Below the pieces are notes generated by a model, which worked only from the letters and a program-made list of their open reading frames with translations, did not search any database and was not told the origin of the DNA. From positions 1,976,001-2,040,000 of the forward strand of contig NZ_CP137624.1 of NCBI RefSeq assembly GCF_033880585.1: DNA of 64,000 nt, written 5' to 3'. This stretch comes from Lysinibacillus louembei. Lineage in GTDB: Bacteria > Bacillota > Bacilli > Bacillales_A > Planococcaceae. A program made the translations under genes and the position numbers. Positions within the stretch are counted from its first letter, which is position 1, and every line of letters begins with the position of its first letter. Below are positions 1 to 10,585 of the stretch, in pieces.

Positions 1-40
1 TCTCATCAGCTTGTTTGCGTTTTATGGTGATGAAACAAGA

Positions 41-396
41 AACCCGCAAATAAATCATAGAAAGCGCAAATAAAATGAGAAACTCGCAAATAAATCATGG
101 AAAGCGCAAATAAACTGAGAAATTCGCAAATAAATCATGGAAAGCGCAAATAAACTGAGCAACCCGCAAATAAATCATAAAAAGCGCAAATAAACTGAGC
201 AACCCGCAAATAAATCATGAAAAGCGCAAATAAACTGAGCAACCCGCAAATAAATCATAAAAAGCGCAAATAAACTGAGCAACTCGCAAATAAATCATGG
301 AAAACGCAAATAAAATGAGAAACTCGCAAATAAATCATGGAAAGCGCAAATAAACTGAGAAATTCGCAAATAAATCATAAAACCCGCAAATAAAAC
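41..396. repeat. Phased 20-bp tandem repeat array 1
   Basis: Eighteen copies of the core CGCAAATAAA start at position 45 and recur at exactly 20-bp intervals to 385, with no insertion or deletion. The 10-bp linkers alternate between a TCATGGAAAG-like and a CTGAGCAACC-like form, so the higher-order unit is 40 bp. A period of 20 is not a multiple of three, so this is not coding. It lies upstream of the his operon promoter. Related arrays occur at 14222-14320 and 22591-23004. Function unknown. Confidence 0.95.
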
Positions 397-477
397 AAGC
401 CACGCCAATATAGCAAATTTCACAGACTTTAATGAAACAACATGTTATGCCAACGAAGATACAATATAGTCAGAAGC

Positions 478-506
478 TTGACAACATATTTACTTTATTA
501 TACTAT
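478..506 (+). promoter_or_regulatory. Probable sigma-A promoter of the his operon
   Basis: TTGACA at 478-483 is followed by a 17-bp spacer and TACTAT at 501-506, about 38 bp before the hisZ start. No T-box leader or terminator hairpin is visible between it and hisZ. Confidence 0.7.
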
Positions 507-543
507 CACACTAGTGAATTAAAGTGTATTGAGGTGCATAGCA

Positions 544-1707
544 ATGTCTACGATTAAATTATTTGAAAAACCACTTGGGATGCGTGATACATTCCCGCAA
601 ACATATGAAAAACTAGAAGCCATTCGAGCACAAGGGCGCCATTTTTTATATGCTCGAGGCTATGATTTTATAAAAACACCATCAGTGGAATATTACGACA
701 CAGTAGGGAAGGCGTCTGCTATTGATGACGCTGCTCTATTCAAGCTGGTGGATAATCAAGGAAATCTTCTTGTTCTTCGTCCTGATATGACGACCCCGAT
801 TGCACGTATTGCAACGGCGAAGTTGTTAAAGGAGAAAATTCCACAGCGCCTTGCATACTTTGCAAGTGTTTTTCGTGCACAGCAAACAGAGGGTGGACGT
901 CCAGCAGAATTTGAACAAATGGGCATTGAACTAATTGGTGATTCCTCTGTTTTCGCAGATGCGGAAGTTATTATAACAGCGATTCAATTGCTTCAGCAGT
1001 TAGGCATTCAAACTTTTACGATTACGATTGGACATGCGCGTGTATTACAGGCAATTTTGCAGCAATATACAGCAACTGAGGAGCAAATGAATCAACTGCG
1101 CAAATTATTGGTGGAGCGCAACTATGTTGGCTTTGAAGAGGCGGTTAAATCCTTTGCTTTACCAACGGAAAAAAGCGAGATTTTATTGCAATTTATTGAA
1201 GAAGCAATGAACATAAAAACCGTTCTAAATATAGAGAAATATGTAGTCAATCAAAATGAATTAACGTATATGTTTGAGTTGGAACAATTGTTAAAGCAAG
1301 CAAATTTAATGGACTATATTACGTTTGATTTTACGATTACAAGCCATATGAATTATTACACGGGTATGCTGTTTGAAGTATTTGCAGTAGGCAGTGGCTT
1401 CCCGCTTGGCAATGGTGGACGCTACGATGGACTTTTAGCGCATTTTGGATCAGAGGTTGGTGCGACAGGCTTTGGTTTACGTGTTGACCGCTTATTAGAG
1501 GTTGTGCCTGCAAGCGATGCGACATTCACAACAACTTTGCTGTTATTTGAGTCAGCTTTGTATCATGAGGCGTTGCAATACGCAGCAGATTTACGTGCAG
1601 ATGGTCGTCGTGTGACAATGCAAGCGATTGAAAGTTTAATAGACATTGCTGCATATCAGAAGGAATTTAATGAGGTTGTTTATGTGCAAGAGGAGGGGCA
1701 GCGATGA
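544..1707 (+). CDS. hisZ: ATP phosphoribosyltransferase regulatory subunit HisZ
   Basis: HisZ is a catalytically inert histidyl-tRNA synthetase paralogue. It activates the short form of HisG and carries histidine feedback in the first step of histidine synthesis. The sequence has the class II synthetase-like core, with a motif-2-like stretch [20 protein letters not shown] around residue 115, and lacks the tRNA-binding C-terminal domain. The ATG at 544 is chosen because GAGGTG lies 7 bp upstream; a TTG at 529 extends the frame but overlaps that ribosome-binding site. It overlaps hisG by 4 bp (ATGA), which fits coupled translation of an obligate partner. Confidence 0.95.
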   Translation: MSTIKLFEKPLGMRDTFPQTYEKLEAIRAQGRHFLYARGYDFIKTPSVEYYDTVGKASAIDDAALFKLVDNQGNLLVLRPDMTTPIARIATAKLLKEKIPQRLAYFASVFRAQQTEGGRPAEFEQMGIELIGDSSVFADAEVIITAIQLLQQLGIQTFTITIGHARVLQAILQQYTATEEQMNQLRKLLVERNYVGFEEAVKSFALPTEKSEILLQFIEEAMNIKTVLNIEKYVVNQNELTYMFELEQLLKQANLMDYITFDFTITSHMNYYTGMLFEVFAVGSGFPLGNGGRYDGLLAHFGSEVGATGFGLRVDRLLEVVPASDATFTTTLLLFESALYHEALQYAADLRADGRRVTMQAIESLIDIAAYQKEFNEVVYVQEEGQR

Positions 1708-2327
1708 CAGAGCTAACAATTGCGATGCCGAAAGGACGTATTTTTACGGAGGCATGCAAAATATTAGAAAATGCAGGCTTCAGGTTGCCCGATGAAATGG
1801 AAGAAACACGCAAGCTGATGATTGAAATTCCAGAGGAAAATATTCGCTTTATTTTAGCGAAGCCGATGGATGTGCCTGTTTATGTAGAGCATGGTGTTGC
1901 AGATATAGGCATTGCAGGAAAAGATGTTTTATTAGAGCAACAACGCACGGTGCATGAGCTGCTTGATTTAAAAATCAGCGCCTGCTATATTGCCTCGGCC
2001 GGGTTGCCTGATACAACGATGAATGAAGTAGCACCTCGCATAGCAACAAAGTATCCGCATATTGCGACGAAGTATTATAAGGAAATTGGTGAGCAGGTTG
2101 AAATTATCGAATTAAATGGTTCGATTGAGCTGGCACCGATGATTGGATTAGCAGATCGCATCGTTGATATTGTATCAACAGGACGCACATTAAAAGAAAA
2201 CGGGCTTGTGGAATATGAGTATATCGCGGATGTGTCATCACGTTTAATCGCAAATCCTGTAAGTTATCGTTTGAAAAGCGCACGCATTCAAGAATTAGTA
2301 AGTCGTTTAAGAAAATGCGTTGACTAG
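1704..2327 (+). CDS. hisG: ATP phosphoribosyltransferase, short-form catalytic subunit HisG
   Basis: Catalyses condensation of ATP with PRPP to phosphoribosyl-ATP, the committed step of histidine synthesis. At 207 aa it is the short form that lacks the regulatory domain and needs HisZ, which is encoded immediately upstream with a 4-bp overlap. The PRPP-binding loop is visible as [14 protein letters not shown] near residue 155, and the N-terminal AMPKGRI motif is typical. Cytoplasmic hetero-octamer with HisZ in known cases. Confidence 0.96.
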   Translation: MTELTIAMPKGRIFTEACKILENAGFRLPDEMEETRKLMIEIPEENIRFILAKPMDVPVYVEHGVADIGIAGKDVLLEQQRTVHELLDLKISACYIASAGLPDTTMNEVAPRIATKYPHIATKYYKEIGEQVEIIELNGSIELAPMIGLADRIVDIVSTGRTLKENGLVEYEYIADVSSRLIANPVSYRLKSARIQELVSRLRKCVD

Positions 2328-2343
2328 GAAGAAGGGCTAATAT

Positions 2344-3624
2344 ATGCAAATTACAACATTAACAAACAATATTTCATTAAAGCGCCCATTAGAGGGGGGC
2401 AATGAACAGCAACTAGCTGTCGTGCGTGAGGTGCTTGCAAACGTCAAGGCACAAGGCGATATGGCGATTCGTACATATAGCGAAAAATGGGATGGTGTCA
2501 GCTTGACTGATTTCCGTGTTTTACAGGAAGAAATAGAGGAAGCCGTTGCTAACTTTGACCAAGTGTTGTTGCAGGATTTAACGGAAGCAGCAGCAAATAT
2601 TCGCCTTTATCATGAACAGCAACATCGCACAGGTTATAAGTTACCTTTAGCAGATGGCTCCTATTTAGCACAGCGCATTATCCCGTTAGATGCAGTAGGA
2701 CTATATGTACCAGGAGGGTCAGCAGCCTACCCATCATCGGTCTTAATGAATGTTATTCCAGCACAAGTTGCGGGAGTAAAGCGCATTGTTATTACATCCC
2801 CTGCTAGTAAAAATGGTAAATTGCCAGACGCAGTGCTTGTTGCAGCACATATTTTAGGGGTAACGGAAATATATAAAATTGGTGGTGCGCAGGCGATTGC
2901 TGCATTAGCTTATGGTACTGAAACAATTGCCCCTGTTGATAAAATTACAGGGCCAGGCAATATTTATGTGGCATTAGCAAAGCGTGAAGTGTTTGGCGAA
3001 GTGGCAATCGATATGATTGCAGGGCCAAGTGAGATTGCCATTTTAGCAGATGAAACAGCCTATGCAGATGAAGTGGCGGCTGACCTATTATCACAAGCAG
3101 AGCATGATGCATTGGCATGTGCAATTTTAATTACGACATGCCAATCGCTGGCAGAGGAAGTAGCAGAAGAAGTAGAACGTCAGCTTGCAACATTACCAAG
3201 AGAAGCGATTGCACGACAAGCGATTGAGCGCTTCGGTCAAATTTATGTAGCTGAAACGATGGAAATGGCGATTGCCGCAGTGAATTCTTTAGCACCTGAG
3301 CATTTAGAAATTATAACGGTCGATGCAGAGGCAGATGCACAAAAAATTACGCATGCGGGTGCTATTTTTATCGGGCGTCACAGCTCAGAGCCTGTCGGTG
3401 ATTATTTTGCAGGGACAAATCATGTCTTGCCAACAAATAGCACAGCCCGCTTTGCGAGCGGCTTGAATGTAGATGATTTTATTAAGCGCACAAGCGTTGT
3501 TTATTATAGTGAGAAAACATGGCAACAAAATGCGCCGAAAATCGCGCGTTTAGCGAGATTAGAAGGCTTAGAAGGGCATGCTAGAGCGGTTGAGGCACGT
3601 GGCTGGAAAAAAGGAGAGGTATAG
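2344..3624 (+). CDS. hisD: Histidinol dehydrogenase HisD
   Basis: Zinc-dependent NAD enzyme that oxidises L-histidinol to histidine in the last two steps of the pathway. The 426-aa length is standard. Family motifs are present: GPGNIYVALAKR and AGPSEIAILAD, the zinc-ligand segment LLSQAEHD, the catalytic-His region TNHVLPT, and PEHLEI. The start ATG follows AAGAAGGGC. It ends directly before hisB, whose start codon abuts the stop. Confidence 0.96.
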   Translation: MQITTLTNNISLKRPLEGGNEQQLAVVREVLANVKAQGDMAIRTYSEKWDGVSLTDFRVLQEEIEEAVANFDQVLLQDLTEAAANIRLYHEQQHRTGYKLPLADGSYLAQRIIPLDAVGLYVPGGSAAYPSSVLMNVIPAQVAGVKRIVITSPASKNGKLPDAVLVAAHILGVTEIYKIGGAQAIAALAYGTETIAPVDKITGPGNIYVALAKREVFGEVAIDMIAGPSEIAILADETAYADEVAADLLSQAEHDALACAILITTCQSLAEEVAEEVERQLATLPREAIARQAIERFGQIYVAETMEMAIAAVNSLAPEHLEIITVDAEADAQKITHAGAIFIGRHSSEPVGDYFAGTNHVLPTNSTARFASGLNVDDFIKRTSVVYYSEKTWQQNAPKIARLARLEGLEGHARAVEARGWKKGEV

Positions 3625-4215
3625 ATGCGATACGCGAAAATAGAACGCAACACAAATGAAACGAAAATTGCAGTAGAGCTAAATTTGGACGGAGAAGGGC
3701 AGGCACAAATTAAGACAGGCGTACCTTTTATGGACCATATGCTCGACTTATTTATTAAGCATGGTTTATTTGATGGCAAAATTACCGCAGATGGCGATAC
3801 GCATATTGATGCACACCATACAACAGAGGATATTGGTATCGTTTTAGGGCAAGTAGTGCGTGAAGCATTAGGCGATAAAAAAGGCATTAGGCGCTATGGC
3901 AATGCTTTTGTACCAATGGATGATGCCTTAGCACAAGTTGTTGTAGATTGCTCAAACCGCCCGCATTTAGAATATCGTGTTACACCGACATTAACAGAAA
4001 AAGTAGGCACATTCGATACGGAGCTAGTGCATGAATTTTTATGGAAGTTTGCATTAGAGGCGCGTATGAATATCCATGTCATCGTGCCGTATGGACATAA
4101 TACACATCATATTATCGAGGCGATTTTCAAGGCATTAGCGAGAGCGCTTGATGATGCAGTGCAAATTGATCCACGCGTAAAAGGTGTGCCGTCAACGAAG
4201 GGGCTGTTAACGTGA
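3625..4215 (+). CDS. hisB: Imidazoleglycerol-phosphate dehydratase HisB
   Basis: Mn-dependent dehydration of imidazoleglycerol phosphate to imidazole-acetol phosphate. The 196-aa length shows a monofunctional dehydratase without the enterobacterial phosphatase domain. Metal-binding motifs are clear: HHTTEDIG near residue 56, a matching HNTHH near 155, and HMLD in the N-terminal half. A GGAGAGG ribosome-binding site lies inside the end of hisD. Its stop overlaps the GTG of hisH by 4 bp. Confidence 0.96.
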   Translation: MRYAKIERNTNETKIAVELNLDGEGQAQIKTGVPFMDHMLDLFIKHGLFDGKITADGDTHIDAHHTTEDIGIVLGQVVREALGDKKGIRRYGNAFVPMDDALAQVVVDCSNRPHLEYRVTPTLTEKVGTFDTELVHEFLWKFALEARMNIHVIVPYGHNTHHIIEAIFKALARALDDAVQIDPRVKGVPSTKGLLT

Positions 4216-4814
4216 AAATAGGTATCATTGATTATGGCATGGGCAACTTATTTAGCGTGGAGCAAGCGTTAAAGCGTTTAGATACGGAGGTTGTTGTCAC
4301 AGCAGAGCGAGAGCAGCTAAATGCAATGGATGCCCTTATTTTACCAGGGGTTGGTGCATTTCCAGATGCGATGAAGCGGCTGTATGACGCAGAGCTTGCT
4401 TCATATATTCAGTCAACAACAAAGCCGCTACTTGGCATTTGCCTTGGTATGCAGCTTTTATTTGAAGAAAGCGATGAAGTGACCTATACAAAGGGGCTTG
4501 GCATTTTTTCGGGACGCATTACAAAGTTTACGAATATACCACGCATTCCACATATGGGCTGGAATAATTTGCAGTTTGCACAAATACCAACTTGGTTACT
4601 AGCATTACAGGATGAGCGCTTCGTTTATTTTGTGCATTCCTTTTTTGCAAGCGACTTAAAGCGGGAGGAGCTTGTCGCATTTGCAGATTATGAAGGTGTG
4701 CAAGTACCAGGAATTGTAGCGAAAAATAATTTTACAGGTATGCAATTCCACCCTGAGAAATCAGGTCAATTTGGCTTATCGTTATTAAAGCAGTGGCTGG
4801 AAGGTGTGAAGTAA
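4212..4814 (+). CDS. hisH: Imidazole glycerol phosphate synthase, glutaminase subunit HisH
   Basis: Class I glutamine amidotransferase that hydrolyses glutamine and passes ammonia to HisF. The nucleophile is Cys77 in GICLGMQ, and the His/Glu pair is H180 and E182 in FHPEKSG. GTG start, overlapping hisB by 4 bp. In Bacillus subtilis hisA follows hisH. Here the TAA of hisH shares its last A with the ATG of hisF, so there is no room for hisA. Confidence 0.95.
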   Translation: MKIGIIDYGMGNLFSVEQALKRLDTEVVVTAEREQLNAMDALILPGVGAFPDAMKRLYDAELASYIQSTTKPLLGICLGMQLLFEESDEVTYTKGLGIFSGRITKFTNIPRIPHMGWNNLQFAQIPTWLLALQDERFVYFVHSFFASDLKREELVAFADYEGVQVPGIVAKNNFTGMQFHPEKSGQFGLSLLKQWLEGVK

Positions 4815-5566
4815 TGTTAACGAAACGTATTATTCCGTGCTTAGACGTTAAGGATGGACGCGTTGTCAAAGGGATTCAGTTTGAGTCATTACGCGATGCG
4901 GGTGATCCTGTAGAGCTTGCAACATTTTATGACGAGCAAGGTGCCGATGAGCTTGTTTTTTTAGATATTTCAGCCTCTGTGGAAGGGCGTGCAACGATGG
5001 AGGATGTTGTCCGGCAAACAGCAGCGACGTTAGCGATTCCGTTTACAGTTGGCGGTGGCATTCGCACATTGGACGATATGAAGCGCATATTGCGAGCAGG
5101 TGCGGATAAAGTATCGATTAATACTTCCGCATTGGAGCGACCAAAGCTAATTCAAGAAGGTGCTGATTATTTCGGCTCACAATGTATCGTTGTGGCGATT
5201 GATGCCCATTTTTGTGAGGAGGATGGCACATGGATGGTCTATACGCATGGGGGTCGCAATAAAACAGCTTGGCAAGCAATTGACTGGGCACAGGAGGCAG
5301 TACGTTTAGGTGCTGGTGAAATTTTATTAACGAGCATGGATCGAGATGGGGAAAAATCAGGCTTTGATGTTGCCTTAACAAAGGCGATTCGCGATGCGGT
5401 AACAGTGCCTGTTATTGCAAGTGGAGGAGCAGGGAATGCTGAGCATTTTGCCGAGGTGTTACAAGACGCAGATGCTGCACTAGCTGCTTCCATTTTCCAC
5501 TATAAAGAAACGAGCGTAACAGCGATTAAAGCGTATTTACGTGATAAAGGAGTTTGTGTGCGATGA
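4814..5566 (+). CDS. hisF: Imidazole glycerol phosphate synthase, cyclase subunit HisF
   Basis: TIM-barrel cyclase that uses HisH-derived ammonia to convert PRFAR to imidazoleglycerol phosphate and AICAR. The two catalytic aspartates sit at the canonical positions D11 (PCLDV) and D130 (VAIDAH), with LRDAGDPVE near residue 26 and GGGIRT near 80. These mark it as HisF and not HisA. The ATG at 4814 overlaps the hisH stop by one base. No hisA is found beside it, although the two are half-barrel relatives that are usually neighbours. Confidence 0.95.
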   Translation: MLTKRIIPCLDVKDGRVVKGIQFESLRDAGDPVELATFYDEQGADELVFLDISASVEGRATMEDVVRQTAATLAIPFTVGGGIRTLDDMKRILRAGADKVSINTSALERPKLIQEGADYFGSQCIVVAIDAHFCEEDGTWMVYTHGGRNKTAWQAIDWAQEAVRLGAGEILLTSMDRDGEKSGFDVALTKAIRDAVTVPVIASGGAGNAEHFAEVLQDADAALAASIFHYKETSVTAIKAYLRDKGVCVR

Positions 5567-6177
5567 TAGATGTGAAATTTAATGAACAAGGTTTAATAAC
5601 GGCTGTTGTGCAAGATGCAAAAACGAAGGAAGTATTGACAGTTGCTTATATGAATGAGGAATCTTTAGCGAAAACAATGGAAACAAATGAAACATGGTTC
5701 TTTTCACGCTCTCGTAATGAATTATGGCATAAAGGGGCAACGAGCGGTAACACACAGCAAGTCGTTGCCATTACGACAGACTGCGACCGCGATGCTTTAG
5801 TTGTCGAAGTATTGCCAGCAGGTCCAGCATGCCATAACGGTACAACCTCTTGCTTTACAGAGCAGCTTGTACACAATGAGGATGTTGGCTCTGTCAGCAT
5901 TCTATCGAAATTAAGCGAGTTAATTAAAGAGCGAGAGCAACAAATGCCAGAAGGCGCCTATACAACGTATTTATTCGATAAAGGCATCGATAAAATCGGT
6001 AAAAAAATCGGTGAGGAAGCGATGGAAGTCGTCATCGGTGCAAAAAATCGTGATGCGGAGGAAGTAAAATGGGAAGCAGCCGATTTAATGTATCATTTGC
6101 TCGTTTTATTGCAGGAGCAAAAGGTCGACATTTACGAAGTATTAAAGGTGTTAGAGGAAAGGCATCAGAAAAAATAA
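5563..6177 (+). CDS. hisI: Bifunctional phosphoribosyl-AMP cyclohydrolase / phosphoribosyl-ATP pyrophosphatase HisIE
   Basis: Fusion of HisI (cyclohydrolase, about residues 1-110) and HisE (pyrophosphohydrolase, about 112-204), carrying out steps two and three of the pathway. The zinc-site region has [11 protein letters not shown] followed by [12 protein letters not shown]; the HisE part has [13 protein letters not shown] with the acidic metal ligands. The ATG at 5563 has AAAGGAG about 10 bp upstream and overlaps the hisF stop. It is the last gene of the operon. Confidence 0.95.
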   Translation: MIDVKFNEQGLITAVVQDAKTKEVLTVAYMNEESLAKTMETNETWFFSRSRNELWHKGATSGNTQQVVAITTDCDRDALVVEVLPAGPACHNGTTSCFTEQLVHNEDVGSVSILSKLSELIKEREQQMPEGAYTTYLFDKGIDKIGKKIGEEAMEVVIGAKNRDAEEVKWEAADLMYHLLVLLQEQKVDIYEVLKVLEERHQKK

Positions 6178-6223
6178 GCTATAGGAAAGGTGTGTTGTTA
6201 CATGCTTTTCCTATAGTTTTTTA
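6178..6223 (+). terminator. Terminator of the his operon
   Basis: Stem CTATAGGAAAG / CTTTTCCTATAG followed by a T run, starting right at the hisI stop codon. Confidence 0.8.
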
Positions 6224-6480
6224 TATATTAATTTAAAATTAAAGTGTGTTGAGGAATTTTTTAAGTATGTTCGCATGACTAATGCATTGTTTGTGCTATA
6301 ATAATATGAAGTTATATAGGACTGTCAAATGTATTTAGGCTGTTGGCAAAGGGCGCGTCTGAAAAGTCATTTTGAGACGTGCCCTTTGCGACGAATGCAA
6401 ATATTTAGTATATAGGTTAAGGCTGTCTAAAAAGATGCTATCTTTTCAGGCAGCCCTCTATTCTTGTTTCGGAGGAAATA
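6224..6480 (+). promoter_or_regulatory. Intergenic region with promoter and two hairpins before the TPR gene
   Basis: A consensus -10 TATAAT lies at 6297-6302 with a weak -35. Downstream, 6346-6390 is a long perfect-stem inverted repeat (GCAAAGGGC...GCCCTTTGC) with no T run. 6421-6456 is a second hairpin (GGCTGTCT...AGGCAGCC) just before the ribosome-binding site GGAGG at 6471. The second resembles a leaky terminator; whether either controls the gene is unknown. Confidence 0.45.
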
Positions 6481-8004
6481 TTGTTGGAAAATAAAGAACA
6501 CCAAAAAGAAAAGATTGTCTCCTTTTTACCGACAGGTGATTATTATTACGAGAAAGCAATAAAGGCACTTGAAAAGGAGCAAATTGATAAAGCTTATAAA
6601 TATTTAAAGCGCGCAGAAGAATTAAGTCCAGATGATGTAAGAGTGCTAACACAGTATGGACTATTAGAAATAGAGGCTCAAAACTATGAGCATGCATATG
6701 AATTGATTCATACGGCATATAGCTTAGAGCCAAGCAATTCAGAAATTGTTTTTTTGCTAGCGGATGTTTCAGGCTGTTTAGGCTTAATGCGCGATGCTAA
6801 AAAATATGCGGAGCAATATTTAGCGCAGGAGCCAGATGGTATATATGCGCTTGATGCATATGAAATTTTAGATTTCGTAGAATATGAGGAAAACATTGCA
6901 GAGGATGTCGATGAGCAGGATGCGGAAAAATTAATCGGGCAGGAGAAGGCACGCCGCTTTATGGAGCAGGGGGATTTTCAAAAAGCGATTGAGGTGCTAG
7001 AGCAGTTAATCGAAAAATTTCCTGATGCATGGCCAGCTTATAATAATTTATCGCTTGCTTACTTTTATATTGGTGAAGCGGAGCAGGCACACGCCTTATT
7101 AAAGCATGTTTTGCGAGAAAATCATGGCAACCTCCATGCGCTCTGTAATTTAGCTGTTTTTGCTTATTACGAGCGACAAGAGGAGGAGCTTAAAGGGCTG
7201 ATGGCATTATTGAAAAAAATTCAGCCTTATGAGTGGGAAAATCGCTATAAGCTTGGGGCTACATTAGCGTTAATTGGCGAGTATGAAACGGCTTATAAAT
7301 GGCTACGTTCCATGCATAAACGAGGATATGAAGGTGATCCAGGCTTTTATTATTGGCTAGCACAGTCTGCATATTTTTCGAAGCAGGAGGATATAGCAAA
7401 AGCTGCATGGCAAGCATTGCTTGCTTTAGACCCTTCAAAGGAAGGGCTAGAGCCGTGGCATACGCAATCGCTTGCTACAGAGGAGCATTCATTAGAAAAA
7501 AATCGTGAATTAATTATTGAGAAAATTAATAGCAGTTACACATCAGACCGTTTATTTGGCTTTTTTATGCTAAAGCATTCACCACATAAGCAGGAAATTG
7601 TTGCACATCCTAAATGGATTGATATTGAGCAATATAATGAAGTAGAAAAGCTTTGCTTAGCTTACGCACTTGGGCATGAATTTCAAATGGAAACAGCATC
7701 TGAAAAGAGCTTTGTTCGTTTTCTACAAGTAGCTGAAAAATTGTTTGCTGTATATGGTGACTTAAGCTTTACAGCGGCTTCAGCATTACAGCTATGGTTT
7801 TCCATTGGAGAAATTGCCTTACGTGCAAATTATGCCTTTAAAAATCCTGTAGCGATTGCAGCGGCGATTGATTATATGCTGCAATCGGCACTTGGCGAAA
7901 ATATAACAAAAAAGCAATGTGCTGAAAATTATTGTGTAGGTGTAGCAACATTAACAAAGTATATGAATGAGTTATTAACATTCGTACCAACAGAGGCTGA
8001 ATAG
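6481..8004 (+). CDS. Tetratricopeptide-repeat protein, YvcD-like
   Basis: A 507-aa protein with TPR-type helical pairs at roughly residues 18-120 and 150-260, for example AIKALEKEQIDKAYKYLKRA and AIEVLEQLIEKFPDAWPAYN. There is no signal peptide or membrane segment, so it is probably a cytoplasmic scaffold. Its place between hisI and trxB matches yvcD of B. subtilis, whose function is not established to my knowledge. TTG start; a second TTG at 6484 has better spacing (8 bp) from GGAGG at 6471-6475. Confidence 0.8.
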   Translation: MLENKEHQKEKIVSFLPTGDYYYEKAIKALEKEQIDKAYKYLKRAEELSPDDVRVLTQYGLLEIEAQNYEHAYELIHTAYSLEPSNSEIVFLLADVSGCLGLMRDAKKYAEQYLAQEPDGIYALDAYEILDFVEYEENIAEDVDEQDAEKLIGQEKARRFMEQGDFQKAIEVLEQLIEKFPDAWPAYNNLSLAYFYIGEAEQAHALLKHVLRENHGNLHALCNLAVFAYYERQEEELKGLMALLKKIQPYEWENRYKLGATLALIGEYETAYKWLRSMHKRGYEGDPGFYYWLAQSAYFSKQEDIAKAAWQALLALDPSKEGLEPWHTQSLATEEHSLEKNRELIIEKINSSYTSDRLFGFFMLKHSPHKQEIVAHPKWIDIEQYNEVEKLCLAYALGHEFQMETASEKSFVRFLQVAEKLFAVYGDLSFTAASALQLWFSIGEIALRANYAFKNPVAIAAAIDYMLQSALGENITKKQCAENYCVGVATLTKYMNELLTFVPTEAE

Positions 8005-8066
8005 GCATTTTATTTGAAACTAGCTTTTGAATTGTATACGATGAGGGCAGTGTAGTTGAGCTTTAA

Positions 8067-9023
<957 letters not shown>

Positions 9024-9109
9024 TTGAACTTTAATAATGCTGTAACTTTCTTGCAACAATAAAAGGGTATACTAAATGTATTAGTGAATCTCCCTTTTTG
9101 AAATTTTTT

Positions 9110-9149
9110 AGGTTGTTTCTGCTTATTTGCAGAAGCAACCTCTTTTTTG
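9110..9149 (+). terminator. Terminator after trxB
   Basis: Stem AGGTTGTTTCTGC / GCAGAAGCAACCT followed by seven-base T run. A TATAAT at 9173-9178 downstream is a likely -10 for the Nudix gene. Confidence 0.85.
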
Positions 9150-9210
9150 TGCTTAAAATGTCGCAAGCAATGTATAATGAAAAATAGCAATTCAATTAGA
9201 GGTGAGAAAT

Positions 9211-9675
9211 ATGCAAAGAATCGCCAATTTATTAGCAATACAGGATGGAAAAATATTATTATTACAAAAGCCGAGGCGCGGTTGGTATGTAGCACCAGGT
9301 GGAAAAATGGAGAGCGGTGAATCCATTTATGATGCAGCAATTCGCGAATTTCAAGAAGAGACAAATACAACGCCGCAAAATGTTCATTTAAAAGGTGTTT
9401 ATACGATGGTTATTAAGCGAGACCAAGAAATCGTCAATGAGTGGATGCTTTATACATTTGTCGCACATGGTATTGCAGGTGTTCCTTATCAGGAAACAAA
9501 GGAAGGTGTGCTTGGTTGGTTTGATATTGAGCAATTACACCATTTACCAATGGCTGAAGGGGATCGAACAAATTTATTGTTTGTTGCATCACAACAAGGG
9601 ATGCAATATGGTACTTTTGAATATACAGAGCAATTTGAGCTTTTAAAAGAAACAATACAAAATTCACAGGAATAA
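9211..9675 (+). CDS. Nudix hydrolase, YvcI-like
   Basis: A 154-aa Nudix-family pyrophosphohydrolase. The Nudix box starts at GGKMESGES near residue 30 and continues through AIREFQEETN, with the REFQEE metal-binding core. The substrate cannot be read from sequence; the family cleaves NDP-X compounds. The start is the ATG at 9211 because GAGGTG lies 6 bp upstream; an in-frame GTG at 9202 overlaps that site. Probably first gene of a rapZ-glmR-whiA-crh unit. Confidence 0.85.
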   Translation: MQRIANLLAIQDGKILLLQKPRRGWYVAPGGKMESGESIYDAAIREFQEETNTTPQNVHLKGVYTMVIKRDQEIVNEWMLYTFVAHGIAGVPYQETKEGVLGWFDIEQLHHLPMAEGDRTNLLFVASQQGMQYGTFEYTEQFELLKETIQNSQE

Positions 9676-9699
9676 TAAGTGAAGGGAGAACTATCGATT

Positions 9700-10581
9700 A
9701 TGGAAAATCAAGTATATGCACAAGAGCTAGTAATTATTTCAGGAATGTCAGGTGCTGGAAAGACGGTGGCAGTGCAAAGCTTTGAGGATTTAGGTTTTTA
9801 TTGTGTCGATAATATCCCGCCAGAGCTACTTACGACATTTTTAGCCTTAATGCGTGATTCAGAGCGGAAAATTTCACGCATTGCTGTTGTGATGGACTTG
9901 CGCGGACATCAATTTTTTGAGTCGGTACCAGAGGTGTTAAAGGAGCTGGCAAATCAAGAGGAGACTCAAGGAAATATTTTATTTTTAGATGCTGATGATG
10001 AAACCTTAGTGAGACGCTATAAAGAAACACGTCGCTCACACCCTTTAGCGCCAGCAGGCTTATTGCTAGATGGCATTAAATTAGAGCGCCAATTGCTTGC
10101 GGAAATTAAAAGCCAGGCAAAAACTGTTATTAATACATCCAAGCTGAAGCCTAGAGAGCTACGCGAAATGATTACGAGCAAATTTGCACATTCAAATAAG
10201 CCAATTTTTTCAGTGAACGTTATGTCCTTTGGCTTTAAGCATGGTATGCCAATCGATGCAGATTTAGTTTTTGATGTACGCTTTTTGAAAAATCCATATT
10301 ATGTGGAGGAGCTACGTCAAAAGACAGGCTTGCAAACAGAAGTTTCCTCTTATGTTTTAGCAACAGAGGAAACACAGCAGTTAATTAGCAAACTAACAGA
10401 TTTACTTCAATTTATGGTGCCTCTTTATAAAAAAGAGGGGAAATCACAGCTCGTCATAGCCTTTGGTTGTACAGGTGGGCAGCATCGCTCTGTGACATTA
10501 GCTGAATATTTCGGAAAGCTGCTTAACCAAATAGAGCATACTGTCGTGACACATCGAGATATTAAACATAGAAAGGCTTGA
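9700..10581 (+). CDS. rapZ: RNase adapter / nucleotide-binding protein RapZ (YvcJ)
   Basis: P-loop protein of 293 aa with Walker A GMSGAGKT at residues 15-22 and the C-terminal [14 protein letters not shown] motif typical of RapZ/YvcJ. In E. coli RapZ delivers the sRNA GlmZ to RNase E and senses glucosamine-6-phosphate. In Firmicutes YvcJ binds and hydrolyses GTP and its target is less clear. The ATG at 9700 is used (GGGAGA about 10 bp upstream); a GTG at 9679 would add 7 residues. Separated from glmR by 4 bp. Confidence 0.93.
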   Translation: MENQVYAQELVIISGMSGAGKTVAVQSFEDLGFYCVDNIPPELLTTFLALMRDSERKISRIAVVMDLRGHQFFESVPEVLKELANQEETQGNILFLDADDETLVRRYKETRRSHPLAPAGLLLDGIKLERQLLAEIKSQAKTVINTSKLKPRELREMITSKFAHSNKPIFSVNVMSFGFKHGMPIDADLVFDVRFLKNPYYVEELRQKTGLQTEVSSYVLATEETQQLISKLTDLLQFMVPLYKKEGKSQLVIAFGCTGGQHRSVTLAEYFGKLLNQIEHTVVTHRDIKHRKA

Positions 10582-10585
10582 TGAG

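Noticed and set aside
41-396. CRISPR array
   Set aside because: Units are 20 bp in total with about 10-bp repetitive linkers, too short for repeat plus spacer; linkers are not unique and no cas genes are present.
410-543. T-box leader for the his operon
   Set aside because: No T-box sequence, specifier-type stem or terminator/antiterminator pair between promoter and hisZ.
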